NCBI RefSeq assembly: GCF_963678975.1
Contig: NC_089273.1
Coordinates: 8,370,614-8,434,613 of the forward strand
Source: Dysidea avara
Lineage: Eukaryota; Porifera; Demospongiae; Dictyoceratida; Dysideidae
Direction: 5' to 3'
DNA: 64,000 nt
Every line of letters begins with the position of its first letter. Position 1 is the first letter of the stretch. Positions 1 to 11,429 of this stretch are shown in pieces. The notes under the pieces are model-generated. The model was not told the DNA's origin. It made no database searches and saw only the letters and a program-made list of their open reading frames with translations. A program made the translations under genes and the position numbers.

Positions 1-223
1 GCACAAACTACACCCTGTCATGCTACAGGACATATGTATCTCAGTATTGGAACAGAATTTCTCATTCTGTAACTTGCATCATAAAGCCAATTAAATGCTT
101 ACTAAGAGCTGTAAAGTGCATTGCTATAGCACAATGGTACTAAAAGTTATGAGTGATGAAAGTTTGAAAAAGTAATCAAAAATCATGTGCCCACATGCCC
201 CATCTTTGCAGTCCCATTCACAA
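1..223. mobile_element. TGTGAC-ended MITE, family A (left end outside the window)
   Basis: This matches the copies at 4777-5039 and 60991-61241. They share the end that reads TGTGCCCACATGCCC followed by a GTCACA-like terminus, and an internal stretch around TTCTGTAACTTGCATC. It lies in the cadherin gene downstream of the last visible exon. It has no coding capacity. Confidence 0.7.
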
Positions 224-328
224 TTTAAAAAAAAATCCTACTTACAAATTTTGGTATATATACATGTACAGTCGCACTTACACACATTCACACAGACACA
301 CGAGCACAGCCGTACACTACACACATAC

Positions 329-3300
329 CTCTGGTAGAGTAGCCATATAGGTGAAAGTAGAGAAGAATGGAGGATTATCATTGACATCAAGGAGAATAAC
401 TTGAATTGTCACACTAGCTGCCTGCAATTCATATAGTTTTGTGAATCATCACTGAATTTAAAATAATTGTACACATACCACTGAATTAGCATTGGTAGCT
501 TGTACTTCGATCATAAAAGCATTTTGTAGCTGTGAAAGAAATGATAATATATAGACAACAGTACAGAGGAGTAATGTGTGACTGTATTTGTGAAAAGGGG
601 TTCTTCCACAAACACCCAATTCTATGAAATCAAAACATAGTTTTTATTTATTTATTTATTTATTATTTATTAAGACTTTACAGCACAAGTGCTGAAGGTA
701 TGTAGGACTCCTGCAGCTGGTCCTGCAGCTTGTTCAAAGTTGTTACAAAAGTATCTTTGAAAAGGTAGAGAAAGAAAAAAATCCATGACTGGACCAGGAC
801 AGCCTCGAACCTGCAACCATGCTTGTGACTACTGACCATATATTTCTTACTAACTATACTTCTAGAAAGTAGCTAATTTTTAGCTGAAGAATTGTAAAGT
901 TATCATATTGGATGTGTGAAAGACCCCTTTCCTCATATCTGATGGCATACGCAAAGTATGTGACATACAAATACCATAAGATTACAACTATATAGACAGT
1001 ATAAGAAAAGTGTGTATGTGTGTGTATGTGGGGGGGGAGGGGGGGGGGGGGCTTGTGCCCAGTGCCCCTTATGGATTTGCTGCTGAGAAGGCATCACTGC
1101 TGTGTAGTTGATTATTGTAATATAAGTATAACATTGTATGTAACTAGTTGTACGCATACTTTATCCACACAAAAACAGCTAAGCTGTGAATAAATGTTGT
1201 GGCTCTTTAAAAGGCTTGGGTGAAAAGAGGCATGAAATCAAAAGTGGTGGCCAAGAAATGGCTGCAATGATGTTAATACTAATAAATTTTAACAATGCTG
1301 GCACCCATTATTACAAATTTATTCACAAAACTTAGCTGGTATTGGTTACAAATATATAATATATAGTTTCTCAGTGGCATAGTCTCATAACCACAAAGTA
1401 AAGCTCTGTGTTTAGGCAGTAGCTTTAAGTAATAAAAATAATGCTTCATGGTCTGATTTGTAAGGCTTCTGTTGTCTACACTGTACCATCCAGATAAGGG
1501 CTTATACCATAACCATCTAACCAATTATTAATCTTAACCTCAATTTGTTGCAAGAGGGAGCATATGTGAATTCCAGGGATATTACTGTAGCACTTTTATG
1601 CATTTTTTGTTAGTCAGAGTATCCATGGATATCTTGTATCCTTGATGTTTGCTATCACAATTTAATAATGCTTAATAACTGTAAAGTCTATGACAGCACT
1701 GGACATGCATGTCTGTGTTGCAACAATAAAATACAATATAATAGACTGAACACAAAATATCCGACTTATGGTTGTCTAGTAATACAGAGATATTATGGCA
1801 TTTAGCAAATGAAAGCTTCAATGCTGAAATTCCAGTTTAGATATTATCACAAGCCACTCACTTCACGATCCAGTATATATCCTCCAGGTCCAACTAATAA
1901 ACTGGTAGTATAAACATCCTCCCTGGAGCTAATGTTGCCAAGTACTATAGTGTTGTTATCATTGGCATATGAAACTGTAATAGAAAATGTCAAGTTTCCT
2001 GAATACTCCTGGTCCACAGCAGTCAAGTTAGCTAAAAAAGTTCCTGTAGTGTTAACAGATCATGTAACTATAAACCATGTACCACACTTGCTGTGCTATA
2101 CCTTCTAACGGATTTTCATCAATTGAAATTGGTCCAACATCAGATGACATCAAAGTAACACCTAGAGTAACATGCATGCATTAATACATTAAGTGCAGTA
2201 CTGCAGTTCACATACAATACATACGTAGTTTACAAACACAAGAGAGCATGGCAGTGCTATATGTGTTTGCTTATAAATATGTTTGCATGCTATTACTTTT
2301 GCTGGTATATAAATATATGTGACTAGATTTGCGAAAAGGGGTCTTCTACACACAACCAATTCTATGAACTAAGAAGACCATAACTATATTACCCTGAAAA
2401 TTTCTCCATTCACTATGCGATTGGGATTCTCACTGCTGCCCAGATTTCAAATCATTATCTTTTTTCAATCTGAAGTTATGATTCATCAAAATTGGTAAAT
2501 TGGATGTATGTGAAAATCCCTTTTTGCAAATCCGGTCACATATATGGTACTTTACCTCACTTTAGCATGGACAATCAAAGGTTTCGCTTGGGGTTTAACC
2601 TGCATATTTTCCAGACAAGACAGCTATTTGTTCGTAGTCACAAATTTATTAGTTAGTGGTTAATGCACTATTTTCTATAATGAATGATAGTTTGGGTGAT
2701 GCAAGGATGCAAATCTATGCATCATGAGATAATGATTTAACTTCATTGAGAAAACCATGGAACAAGATTACTAATTGAAAATAGGTCAGTTATTTATTGC
2801 TCTTAGTATTTTCATTAATTTAGAATAACTATGCTCTGTACTAATAGTGAAGTTGTTAGGATTAATTTAGTAGTAAAAGGTTTATGAACTATGATTGATT
2901 ATTATGTTGAAGTATGAATAACGTTCTGAGGGCTATTAACTCACACTTTTCAAGTCACAGTTGATAGTTAAATATCACTCAGTGTATAAAACAAACAAGG
3001 TGAGTCCCCTGCAATTATTTCACTTATTAGGTAAGTGTTGCCCCGAGTGATACAGTGAATATTTATATATATAATATCAAGAGTGAATACATAGAAGGAA
3101 AAATTAGGAATTTTAAGGTACATGTTCACTAGTATATCCGCAGGTGTAGGTGACCTCCCTCATTCCCTACCTTTTTCTATGATCCCTAATAAAACTTTAA
3201 AAAATAACTTGTTTGTAACATAATTATGACTGGTTAACCTGTGCATGTCACATCAAAAGAAAGGATGTCACCAGAATAAATGTTTTCATCTGAAACATCT

Positions 3301-3986
3301 CCAGATTGTCGTAAGACAAATGCCATTCAAAATATAAAGTCTCCCACAACAGTTACTGAAATCTGGCGATTTATGGGTATGAATAACCAGTTTAACACAT
3401 TGTTTTTCCTCGAATAGCTGAGATAAGTCAACCTTTTCGAGAACTCTTACAGTCAGCATTACCTGGTTGTGCTATCACCTATAGCAACCAAGTGATCAGT
3501 AGTAAAATAAACAAGTCACCAAACAAGTAAACAGCAACATTGAGGTTCCCTCCTTGCATTTCCATCTAAACCAAACTTCATTATGGTCAATAAACTACAA
3601 GCCACATGACCAATTTGGGCTGTACGGACAATGGAGGTGCCTAGATAATAGCTATAGAGGTCAGGATAAGGGAGGTTCCACTGTAGTTTGTTGTGCCCCT
3701 CCCCTTTCCAGCTCCTGGATCCGCCCCTGAATGGCAACATTGACTCTTAAAGCGAGATCCAGTTGGACAGGCGAGACTAAACTCGGCTTAGCGGAATATT
3801 GTAGCTAGGTGTGTAAAGTCAAACATAGTACCTCGTGTTAAAAGTATCTACATCTAAAAGACACGCCCTTTTCACAAACGTGTTGAATTAGTAGCGTTAG
3901 AGTACAAAATGCTCACCTTGTCCATCACCATACTCAGTAAAGATCGCCGAAATTATCATAAAAAGAAAGGAATAGGTAGAAGTCAT
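329..3986 (-). CDS. Cadherin gene, 5' part (signal peptide plus first cadherin repeat), runs off the left edge
   Basis: This is a calcium-dependent adhesion receptor, probably secreted through the ER to the cell surface. The exons, from the 5' end on the minus strand, are 3986-3917 (ATG, signal peptide MTSTYSFLFMIISAIF), 3298-3239 (an alternative acceptor gives 3289), 2161-2102, 2043-1862, 529-479 and 421-329. All have AG acceptors and GT donors, and the phases match (1,1,1,0,0,0), giving one open frame of about 160 residues. The joined protein has the order expected of one cadherin repeat: IDENPLEGTFLANLTAVDQE, then the LDRE motif at the 1862 exon end, then LLDVNDNPPFF, the calcium-binding linker. 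A second repeat should follow left of position 329. Introns carry a TGTGAC-type transposon (2318-2540) and a SINE-bearing copy (577-947). The exon at 3298/3289 is the weakest: its acceptors lack a good pyrimidine tract and a TGA lies just upstream in frame. The cadherin assignment is firm from the motifs; the subfamily cannot be told. Confidence 0.85.
577..947. mobile_element. TGTGAC-ended MITE, family B, interrupted by a SINE
   Basis: The left end begins TGTGACTGTATTTGTGAAAA, and the right end carries the inverted counterpart (ATTGGATGTGTGAAAGACCC). The copy is longer than its relatives (about 225-240 bp) because a SINE-like sequence with an AATA-type tail sits inside it. It lies in a cadherin intron. 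Confidence 0.65.
637..850 (-). mobile_element. tRNA-derived SINE-like insertion
   Basis: On the minus strand the sequence contains a pol III B-box-like motif, GGTTCGAGGC, and ends in an (AATA)n tail at about 637-672. The 5' tRNA-like part with an A box is not clear, so this may be 5' truncated. The call rests on the B box plus the A-rich tandem tail. Confidence 0.55.
933..1278. other. Intron segment with a G-rich tract and a decayed hairpin-family fragment
   Basis: This holds a G-rich run (1029-1051) and, at 1173-1280, a decayed piece related to the hairpin family G described below, recognisable by GGTGGCCAAGAAATGGCTGC. The open frames here are low-complexity and are not genes. Confidence 0.5.
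2318..2540. mobile_element. TGTGAC-ended MITE, family B
   Basis: The inverted ends read TGTGACTAGATTTGCGAAAA on the left and the complement of TGTGACCGGATTTGCAAAAA on the right, flanked by TA on both sides. It is non-coding and sits in a cadherin intron. Confidence 0.85.
2545..3230. other. Cadherin intron, no further exon seen
   Basis: This is AT-rich sequence with stops in all frames and no splice-bounded open stretch matching a cadherin repeat. I see nothing further in it. Confidence 0.5.
3400..3900. other. Cadherin first intron with transposon ends
   Basis: On the minus strand, CAGGGGCGGATCCAGGAGC starts at 3729 and resembles a common DNA-transposon terminus. About 45 bases inside it (near 3682) is a pogo/Tigger-like end, CAGTGGAACCTCCCTTATCC. 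The matching opposite ends are not clear, so the elements are not delimited. Confidence 0.35.
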
Positions 3987-4040
3987 CTTCGCAAACCACT
4001 CGAGATTTCGTAGGTTTACTTTAGCTGCATATAATGTATA

Positions 4041-4165
4041 AGGAATGTCATTAGCGATGACTGACTCAGGAATGTCATTAGCGGTGGGAATGTCATTAGC
4101 GGTGACTAACTCAGGAATGTCATTAGCGGTGGGAATGTCATTAATGGGAATGTCAGTAATGACAT
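4041..4165. repeat. Short tandem repeat just upstream of the cadherin start
   Basis: Units built on GGAATGTCATTAGCGGTG, alternating with a variant carrying GACTAACTCA, repeat about five times. On the minus strand the array is in frame with the cadherin signal peptide and reads as NDIPTA/NDIPE repeats, so the open frame extends to an ATG at 4184. I place the start at 3986 because a canonical signal peptide begins there. Confidence 0.8.
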
Positions 4166-4299
4166 TCCTGAGTCCAAAGTTCAAGTTGCTATACTGTAGC
4201 TACCACCTCTATCATCAGAGTTCAATGATGTTGGGTTTGAAATGTACACTAGTTTGGTGGTTTGAATTGTGGTCTTAAGGATTACGGCAGGTTATATAG

Positions 4300-4745
4300 A
4301 GCCGGTACCGGTTACACTGTTTTGCCGGCTATTTTGCCGGCAGTGGAGGGTATAATACTTAGAATGTTACGTGCATTAAAAAAAACTTGTACAAAAAACC
4401 TAAGAAAGCGAAAAAAAAAAGTTGTCTAAGCGAGGGTTCGAACCCGGGCATCCGTACTCATAAGCAATGTTTGTAACAATTATACCACCGGTGCTGCAGC
4501 TAGTCATATTATTTAGTTTCTACGTTATAAACATCCGACTGAAGTGACTTCTATATATAACAAGAGTGAAGAAGAAACCAAAGCTGAACCCTAGCCTACC
4601 CCTAACGCTAAGGAACTACTTTTCGCATCCCCTAAAGTTGAATGCTCGGGGCAACCTACTAGACGCGTGCCCTAAAGTTGAATGTTCGGGGCAACCTACT
4701 AGTGCCGGCACAATAGCCGTTAGTGTTTGCAAACCGGTACCGGCT
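4300..4745. mobile_element. Inverted-repeat element N with tRNA-like core
   Basis: The ends are inverted copies: AGCCGGTACCGGTTACACTG on the left, and the complement of AGCCGGTACCGGTTTGCAAA on the right, continuing through a shared GCCGGC block. Inside are a tRNA-like segment and a 40-bp direct duplication (about 4630-4715) built on CCTAAAGTTGAATG. It has no transposase. It is more GC-rich and CpG-rich than its surroundings. Confidence 0.7.
4421..4497 (-). mobile_element. tRNA-like (SINE head) sequence inside element N
   Basis: Read on the minus strand, there is an A-box-like GGTGGTATAATTGTTA, then 45 bases further a consensus B box, CCGGGTTCGAACCC, followed after a short interval by a long T run that could end pol III transcription. 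Acceptor and T stems do not pair well, so this is a tRNA-derived repeat rather than a working tRNA. Confidence 0.55.
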
Positions 4746-4776
4746 AAATATACACTTCGTAAGCATTATAATATTA

Positions 4777-5039
4777 TGTGACCGGGCCTCGGACTGGGCC
4801 TGTGAAAACAGGGCATGTGGGCACTAACTACACTGCGTCACACTACAGGTTATATTGCAGTACTGGAACAGAATATTTTCATTCTGTAACTTGCATCTTA
4901 AAGCCAATTAAATGCTTTACTAGGAGCTAAAATTGTATTGCAGTAGCATGGTGGCATGAAAAAGTATTCGTATTGGAAGTTTGAAAACATAGGCAAAAAT
5001 CATGTACCCACATGCCCTATTTTCACAGGCCCAGTCACA
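4777..5039. mobile_element. TGTGAC-ended MITE, family A
   Basis: The left end is TGTGACCGGGCCT..., repeating GGGCCTGTGAAAACAGGGCA. The right end is the inverted counterpart ending in AGTCACA. The interior matches the copy at the window's left edge. Confidence 0.8.
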
Positions 5040-5182
5040 TATTTTATTCAACTTACTTAACCTCAAATGACATAGTTTTTTTTCTTAAATGCATGCATGC
5101 ATAGTGACGTAGTTAGCTACGGTAGTTGTATTATCAAGAGCTGGAGAGGAGAGTGTCCACCATAATACAGAGCCTCTACAAA

Positions 5183-5424
5183 TGTGACCTGGCCTGCGAT
5201 AACAGGTCATGTAGGCACATAAAAATAATTTTCCTTGTTTTTCAGAGTTTCATGATTAATATCTTTTTATGTCACCATCCTAGTCCCATGCGATTCTCAC
5301 CCCTTGTTACACATTTAATCAACTTTATAATACAAGTTGCAAAATGCACACTTATTATTCTATTCCAGCACTCAGATACTACCTGATATGTGATGGGGTG
5401 TAGTTTGTACCAGGCCCGGTCACA
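5183..5424. mobile_element. TGTGAC-ended MITE, family A variant
   Basis: The ends are TGTGACCTGGCCTGCGATAA and the complement of TGTGACCGGGCCTGGTACAA. The interior differs from the 4777 copy but keeps the family's spacing. It is non-coding. Confidence 0.75.
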
Positions 5425-5815
5425 TGTGATTCAACGGGATTCCTCCGTAAAACTCTGTGATTTGTAGTAATTATTCTATAATGGTGTGTAAACTGCCACA
5501 AATTTTATTAATATTAAATGCTATCCCACTAGGGACCTGTGAGAAGGGTAAAGCCAGTGAACTTCCTATCACATATATACAGTGTGTGCAGAGGGGTGGT
5601 TCTAGAAATTTACTGATTAGTTTCCAACTCAAAGGAAGAAAAGCCTATCCGGGGTCCATTTTTATTACAGCTATTTTTAGCTTATTATGAATAATACACC
5701 CTAATACACCAGTTCAAAGTTAAATCTAGCCACTGTAAGTCTATAAAGAAAATATTTTTAAAGCATTCTGTAGAATTCAAAAAGAGTATGAAAACACAGT
5801 AATTATACTTACTGA

Positions 5816-6040
5816 GGTTTTCCAAGTTCTTGCAATGCAAAGTGTCATGCGCTATACAAGCATGTACGTGCACAGTTATTCAACAGTAGATTTTCAGTGA
5901 AAACTACTAACTCACAGGACTTCAAGCATGCCTACGCATACAAATCAACAGCCTCAGAACATTGAGGTGTAGTTAAAGAACTATGCATACTGACACAATA
6001 TTAACACATGACGCTTTGCATTGCAAGAACTTGGCAAACC
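5816..6040. repeat. Inverted repeat, 34-nt arms, 157-nt loop
   Basis: The arms at 5816-5849 and 6007-6040 match at 32 of 34 positions. Each contains TTGCAATGCAAAG, itself partly palindromic. It is non-coding. It could be a small transposon or a structured transcript; nothing else in the window matches it. Confidence 0.7.
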
Positions 6041-6950
6041 ACAATAAATCAGATAGCTAAGGGAAGAGGTGCAAGGATAAGTCATATTAATATCATGCAG
6101 TATATACGACTATAGAGAATTCCTCAATTTGATGGTAGAAGAAAGGAAAGAGTTTTCGATTCTGGCAAATGGAATAGTGAAGCACTGGCTGTGTCCACAA
6201 CATTCTGCAAAACATAACCGGTTTTAAGAAACTTCTCTGATGTTCAAGTAACAACCAGTTTAAATGTTCAAGCACCACTTCAATAAGAGAAATCATTTGT
6301 GACAAAACAAGCAGCACTGCATTCGTTTCTATTCGTTGTATTTGATACAGAAGGTGTCACGGAGTGGGTACCATACTGTACATGTATATTAAATTTAATA
6401 TAGCTAATTTTAACAGATGCATGGGTTCACTGATGTAGGTTTACATATGTAAAACACTTTTGCTTTGATTGCTACCATTGATTATGCTCCTTCCAAGTTA
6501 TATTAAATGTTCATCTATCACTACTCCCAAGTATATACTGATTTGTTTCATTGTATTTGTTGACTGTGGATTTGATAACAATACTTTATGCAAGTCTTTT
6601 TCCTTGTTATAACTAGATAGATACATTTCGATGGATTGAACTTAACTTGCCAGATATATATTTGCCCAGTTTTCTAAAGTGAGAAGTTCATTGGTATCAG
6701 TTTCAGTACTACTAACAATTCACCATGTAAAAATATGGCAGAATATCACTCTTCAGTGCTACTTATGTTGAGATTATAAAAGATTTTAGATACTGATATG
6801 CAGTTAAAATGTTAAAAAGAAACAAGTCAAACCTTGCACATGATCTGCAAAATAAGTAATTTTGTGGAGAACATGTCAAGTAAACACTTCTCATCACTGT
6901 TCACTTGAAATATCCTGAAATATATCAAGTGCAACATGGTACAAAACAAT
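6041..6950. other. Intergenic, nothing recognised
   Basis: This is AT-rich sequence with stops in all frames. The short open frames show no family features. Confidence 0.4.
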
Positions 6951-7569
6951 AAAGTTTGCTAGTTAAATCAAAGTGCATTGTGTGACAATAATAGATCCAG
7001 TCACATATAGTAGTTTTGCTAGTTAATAATAAGCAATTTTAAACTGTGAAACTGATGATTAATTGCAGTATAGCATTAATAGTGAAATGGATTATAGACA
7101 TGAGAAATTAGAGCATATAACAACTTTTTGTTTTATATTTGTGTAAATTTTGTAACTTACATCAATAGATCCTGTACCAGTTACACTGTAGTACAATTTA
7201 GCAATGTAGCTAGCTAGCTACCTGCAGTAAATTTTAACCATTATTTTTACTAATATAATAAGCAATCTAACAGTGACTTGGTAAATCAGTTGAGGTTTCT
7301 AAAGCTACAGCATGCACTGTTGTGGCACCAGTACCACAAACAGTGACACTTGTTACATCATCATTGTGGTAGCTACAAACTATGAGAGGGGTTAGTAGAA
7401 TTCAAGGAAAGTGGGAATGGGAATGACAAATGGAAAATGCCAGAGAAAGATCATCATGCAATATACAGGTTGGATTGTGCAGCATAATGTTATTTTTTGC
7501 AGCTATGTTTGGATGCTTTAGCTAAAAAAATCAAAACACATCAAAAAGTCACTTGAATTAAAAATTAAA

Positions 7570-8901
7570 TACTCTAATAGAGCAGTCAAGAATGTTTTGT
7601 AAACTATCTCACCAGGGACCCACATTGATGGCCTGTGAATTGATGGGTTATAGCTGTCATAGATTAGCTAAGTCATCAAGTTAGCTGCTCCCTTGAAACT
7701 ATAAAATTTAACCATTATAGCATGAATAAGTTTACAAAGGATTCTAATTAACTGACATTGCCGCAAATAGACACTGTGGAAAAGGTGGGATATAATATGG
7801 TATTTCCAGTGGCTTATTGAATACAAATAAGCCTTAATATAAATCCTGTATTATACTCATCTTATACTTTAGTATAATGCATACTATACTATTGCATATA
7901 TGGTTTCAGTTTAATTACCACAATACTTGAAATAGCTTATATCTGATATAATTCCCACACTATACCATCACATATATGGTTTCAGTATGTTTAACACATT
8001 AACTAAAGCCTTATGTGGGATTGTTAGTATAATACAGGTTATACCAAGCTTTTATGTATTCAATAAGCCACTGGAAATACCATCTTATATCCCTCTTTTT
8101 TCACAGTTAGATGCGGGAAGTTGTACCTACAACCTCAAGAAAAAGTCACATTATAGGTATGTAGTAGCTGAAGTGCAGTATGTGTTGGGGCATGGTTCCA
8201 ATGAGGGGACTAAGGACAATATGAAAAGTTATGCATGGGACTCCTCTTAGAGCCACTTCAGCTTGACAAGCATACTAGTGTTGCATGCAAACCTCGTTAT
8301 ATGACTTCTTATCTGGAAGCAGTAGGTACAGTTTTTTGAAGCCTATAAAGCACTGCCAGTTAACTAGAGTACTTTGTGAATCTCAGCGGTTTTTCATCAG
8401 TATTACTTTAAATTTTAATAGCTGACTAAATACACATCAAAAATAGTGTTCCAATACTACCTTCATCTTTATTCAGTATTGGAACAACTATTTTAAAAAA
8501 CTCCTTATGACAAGGCAAAACGAACCTCAAATCTATAATGTTATTCACTATTGAGGGCTGTGGTTTGAGTAAGGGTAAAATTTTGGACTATTGGTTTCAA
8601 CACCTAAACATAGACGGAATAAATACAGTCAGTATTTATGTATGAATTATGCTGTGATATCTGTGAATGTTGTCCCACTGGGGACCTGTGAGAAGGCTAT
8701 ATATAGTCTGTGAATACAGGTATAATAGCATGTGCTTAAAACATTGAAGAATGCAGCAGTCCCAGTTTTGACTTACATATTTTTAAATGTTTATGGTTTC
8801 AAACTAGCTAGTCCATATACCTAATCTTTGGCAGTTGATCAATTCACAGGCCATCAATGTGGGTTGCTGGTGAAATCATTCTTGACTGTTCTATTAGAGT
8901 A
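7570..8901. mobile_element. Inverted-ended element K carrying the ACTCTAATAG motif, interrupted by element D
   Basis: The left end at 7571 and the right end at 8900 are inverted copies of about 70 bp. Each starts ACTCTAATAGARCAGTCAAG and includes ACATTGATGGCCTGTGAAT. A 336-bp element D sits inside. No transposase frame is visible. Confidence 0.65.
7772..8107. mobile_element. MITE, family D, copy 1
   Basis: The inverted ends read CACTGTGGAAAAGGTGGGAT on the left and the complement of ACTGTGAAAAAAGAGGGATA on the right, with GGCTTATTGAATAC shared by both. The interior aligns in reverse with the copy at 11900-12743. The 87-residue open frame starting at 7987 comes largely from the element and is not a gene. 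Confidence 0.85.
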
Positions 8902-9323
8902 TTTTATGCAGGTGACTGCTCTATTAGAGTGTTTAGATTGTTTTAGTTAGAGGATTCAAACAATGCTGCAAAGACACATTGCACTGGAAAATCCTACCTG
9001 AGTGTGTAATTATTGTATGACTTTATCAGGCATTTTCCACGGGTTGAGTCTGTTCCCCGTTTTCTTCGAATTCTACTTATCCCTATGGGAATGATGAACC
9101 ATGGAATAGTAGTGATGTTGTTTGTTTAAACTTGTGCAAAGTGGAACCTCATAACTTTTACTAGTGGACATTTAATTCTACTTCAGTCTATACCAAATAT
9201 AACTAAATTAAACAGTGACCTTCCTTATTTTTCATTATTTTTCTATAATCCCTAATCTAGCTTAAATTTCATTTTGGTTTGTTATGTCTCCATGTCATGC
9301 TACAAATGATTAGCAATAAAATT

Positions 9324-9947
9324 TGTGACCGGATCTTGGAAATCTACCTTTTGGGTACAAGCAAACTTTTTGGGAAAACACAAATGAAAATTTCAACATT
9401 TTTTTTAAAATCTATTTTTTTGCACATTTGGATAAAGCAACTACCTTCTTGATGTGAAGTTTCACACCCAAAGCCTTTTTTTCCTAGTATATGGATGATT
9501 GCATCAGACCATGTAGCATTTTCACATGCATGGGACAACATTTAACTTACAAATTGGGTAATTTGTTGAGGTGCTGGTATGGCTAAAACTTAGTCTTAGA
9601 CAATGATACATGGCATTTAATTGCAGAAATATACTAAGAATACAGTACTTCATTAAACTATCAGAAATGTTTTTAAAAGTATTTTAGATGGTAAGAATGG
9701 AATTATTGGTAAACAAAGTGATTTGTCACCATTTGTCACCCTTAATCACTCACAGAACTCAATTCTTTAGCATATAAGTTAGTTTGTAATCTACAGGACA
9801 GAAAATTCGCCATATCTCAGGAATGCTTACAGATATTAAGCTGACATTTTAACACAAGATAGATGAGCACCTAGTGCCTCATTTAAGCTATTAAACAGAA
9901 AATTGACCAATGTGCCAAAAAGGTAGGTTTTCCAAGATCAGGTCACA
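9324..9947. mobile_element. TGTGAC-ended element, family L, 624 bp
   Basis: The inverted ends are TGTGACCGGATCTTGGAAAT and the complement of TGTGACCTGATCTTGGAAAA, and the match extends through the CTACCTTTT block. It is longer than the A-C families but has the same terminal hexamer. It has no transposase-like frame. Confidence 0.75.
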
Positions 9948-10309
9948 TTAATATTGATCTAGTATAGTTTGTGAGTTGATTGAATTTTTTTTAATTAGCT
10001 GCAATAAAGTGATGTAGCTTATAATAAATAGCTGCTGATATTTTTGGGAGTGTAATATAATACAAAGTTTATAATAATGCAGTTAGCTATGTATTATAGG
10101 AGTAGTTTCTGAACCTGTGGATAATATAAGAGCTACAGGACTAGCTAGCATTGCCGTATAAATAATGTTAAGAATTTAGTGAAGTATCGAGCTAACAGCA
10201 GGGTTTCATGCATAATATTATGTTTTCTTCCTTGTGCAGTTGTGTAAATCATTTTGTGAGCTGTACCACTTAATAGACAAAGGTAAAAGCATCATACAGT
10301 ATGATAGTA

Positions 10310-11170
10310 CTGTATAGTAGGGACCACAAAGGAGTAGGCATGGCCCATGAACAAATCTTACCCAAAACGCAGCCTTAATTTCCCCTGACAATGATGTGGC
10401 AGTATTGGTTAGGTAAAAGTAAGCCCAAACAAGCTTTCAGATCAACCCAAAATGCTTTCAACAAGTTGCTACGGAATTTTAAAAATAATTTATTTAATGG
10501 AATTTTCTAGTGACTGACTGACTGAGTAACTGACTGATGCCTTCAGACAAGCATAATTTGATAACGACTAAGGCTATGGGTTTGATTTATATTTATTATT
10601 TTTATTTTGTTCACTGTTCGACGTCTTCACTGTTCGACGTCACTTCGGCTCAACAGGTGCCTTTTGGCATACCACAGTACGTACAATGCATTTTTCATGG
10701 ACTTTTACCTGTGTCCCCCTTTGTGTCCCATTTACCTTTGCTGACGGCGAAAAGTGTTGATTTGGCGAAAGCATGTGATGGCTTTCCTTCACATAATGGA
10801 AATCATCCATAATTGTCATAGTGGCTATTTTGATAGCAAAGGTGCTTTTCAAATAGTTCTTGAATTGTACTGTTGTGTAACGGATAGATCATAGCCGACG
10901 ATGAAGTATAATGGATACTTCATTTTTCAGACTATAATTGATATAACTGGGATGCATGGCACTGTTTCTTTTGGTATGCATCTCATGCATTCCAGAAGTG
11001 CTTTTTGAAGTTTTCTTGATTTGAAAATGCTACGTAACGGGTTGAACATAGCTGACAACAAAGCGTAATGGATGCTTCACTTTTCAGACGAAAATTGAGG
11101 CGAGCAGTGCCATTTCAGATGCAGTATGCAAGGGTTCACGAGTCATGATAATTATTTACAAAAAAGTTAA
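10310..11170. repeat. Unclassified repeat-rich stretch with an internal duplication
   Basis: It begins near TAGGGACCACAAAGGAG and includes GTGACTGACTGACTGAG, then two copies about 170 bp apart of a block built on AATGGATACTTCA/AATGGATGCTTCA. It looks like the non-coding part of a DNA transposon, but its ends are not clear. The open frames here (10537-10852, both strands) show no recognised domain. Confidence 0.4.
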
Positions 11171-11174
11171 CAAA

Positions 11175-11413
11175 CAAGTACACAGAAAAATTTGGAATTT
11201 TCAACTAGAGTAGAGAGCGTAGCACATCGATAAAAAGTACTGAAACAAGCTGGAGTAGTGCACGATATTAAATCACAGTAAAACAATAAGAAGTGTTATA
11301 TCCCTACTGTGCTCATGCACTACTCCAGCTTGTTTCAGTACTTTTTATCGATGTGCTACATACCTATATGGTCCCTACCCTAGGTGAAAATTCCAAATTT
11401 TTCTGTGTACTTG
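11175..11413. mobile_element. Hairpin MITE, family J, copy 1
   Basis: There are near-complete inverted arms of about 90 bp, starting CAAGTACACAGAAAAATTTG and including AAACAAGCTGGAGTAGTGCA, around a short centre. It is non-coding. Confidence 0.85.
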
Positions 11414-11429
11414 TAGAAAAAAGAAGTAT

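Larger units (their letters stand above)
6960..10290. repeat. Segmental duplication, copy A (non-coding)
   Basis: Blocks of this stretch reappear in the same order in 13,090-15,500. Examples are the segments around AACAGTGACTTGG (7270 and 13397), GTGACACTTGTTACATCAT (7344 and 14580), and TTATGTCTCCATG (9284 and 14898). Mobile elements differ between the copies, so they inserted after the duplication or were lost from one copy. No gene is visible in either copy. Confidence 0.6.

Noticed and set aside
3289..3330. ATG just before the second cadherin exon as an alternative gene start
   Set aside because: It follows an in-frame TGA and gives no signal peptide, whereas the exon at 3986-3917 supplies one in matching phase.
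4421..4497. Functional tRNA gene
   Set aside because: The A and B boxes are good, but the acceptor stem and T stem do not pair. It is treated as a SINE-type relic.
5816..6040. MicroRNA precursor
   Set aside because: The 157-nt loop and lack of other hairpin features do not fit a typical precursor, and no expression evidence is available.
7987..8250. 87-residue open frame, similar to one at 11818-12021
   Set aside because: The similarity comes from both lying in copies of MITE family D. The frame runs through a terminal inverted repeat.
10537..10852. Two overlapping open frames on opposite strands
   Set aside because: There is no recognisable domain, and they lie in a repeat-rich stretch with an internal duplication.
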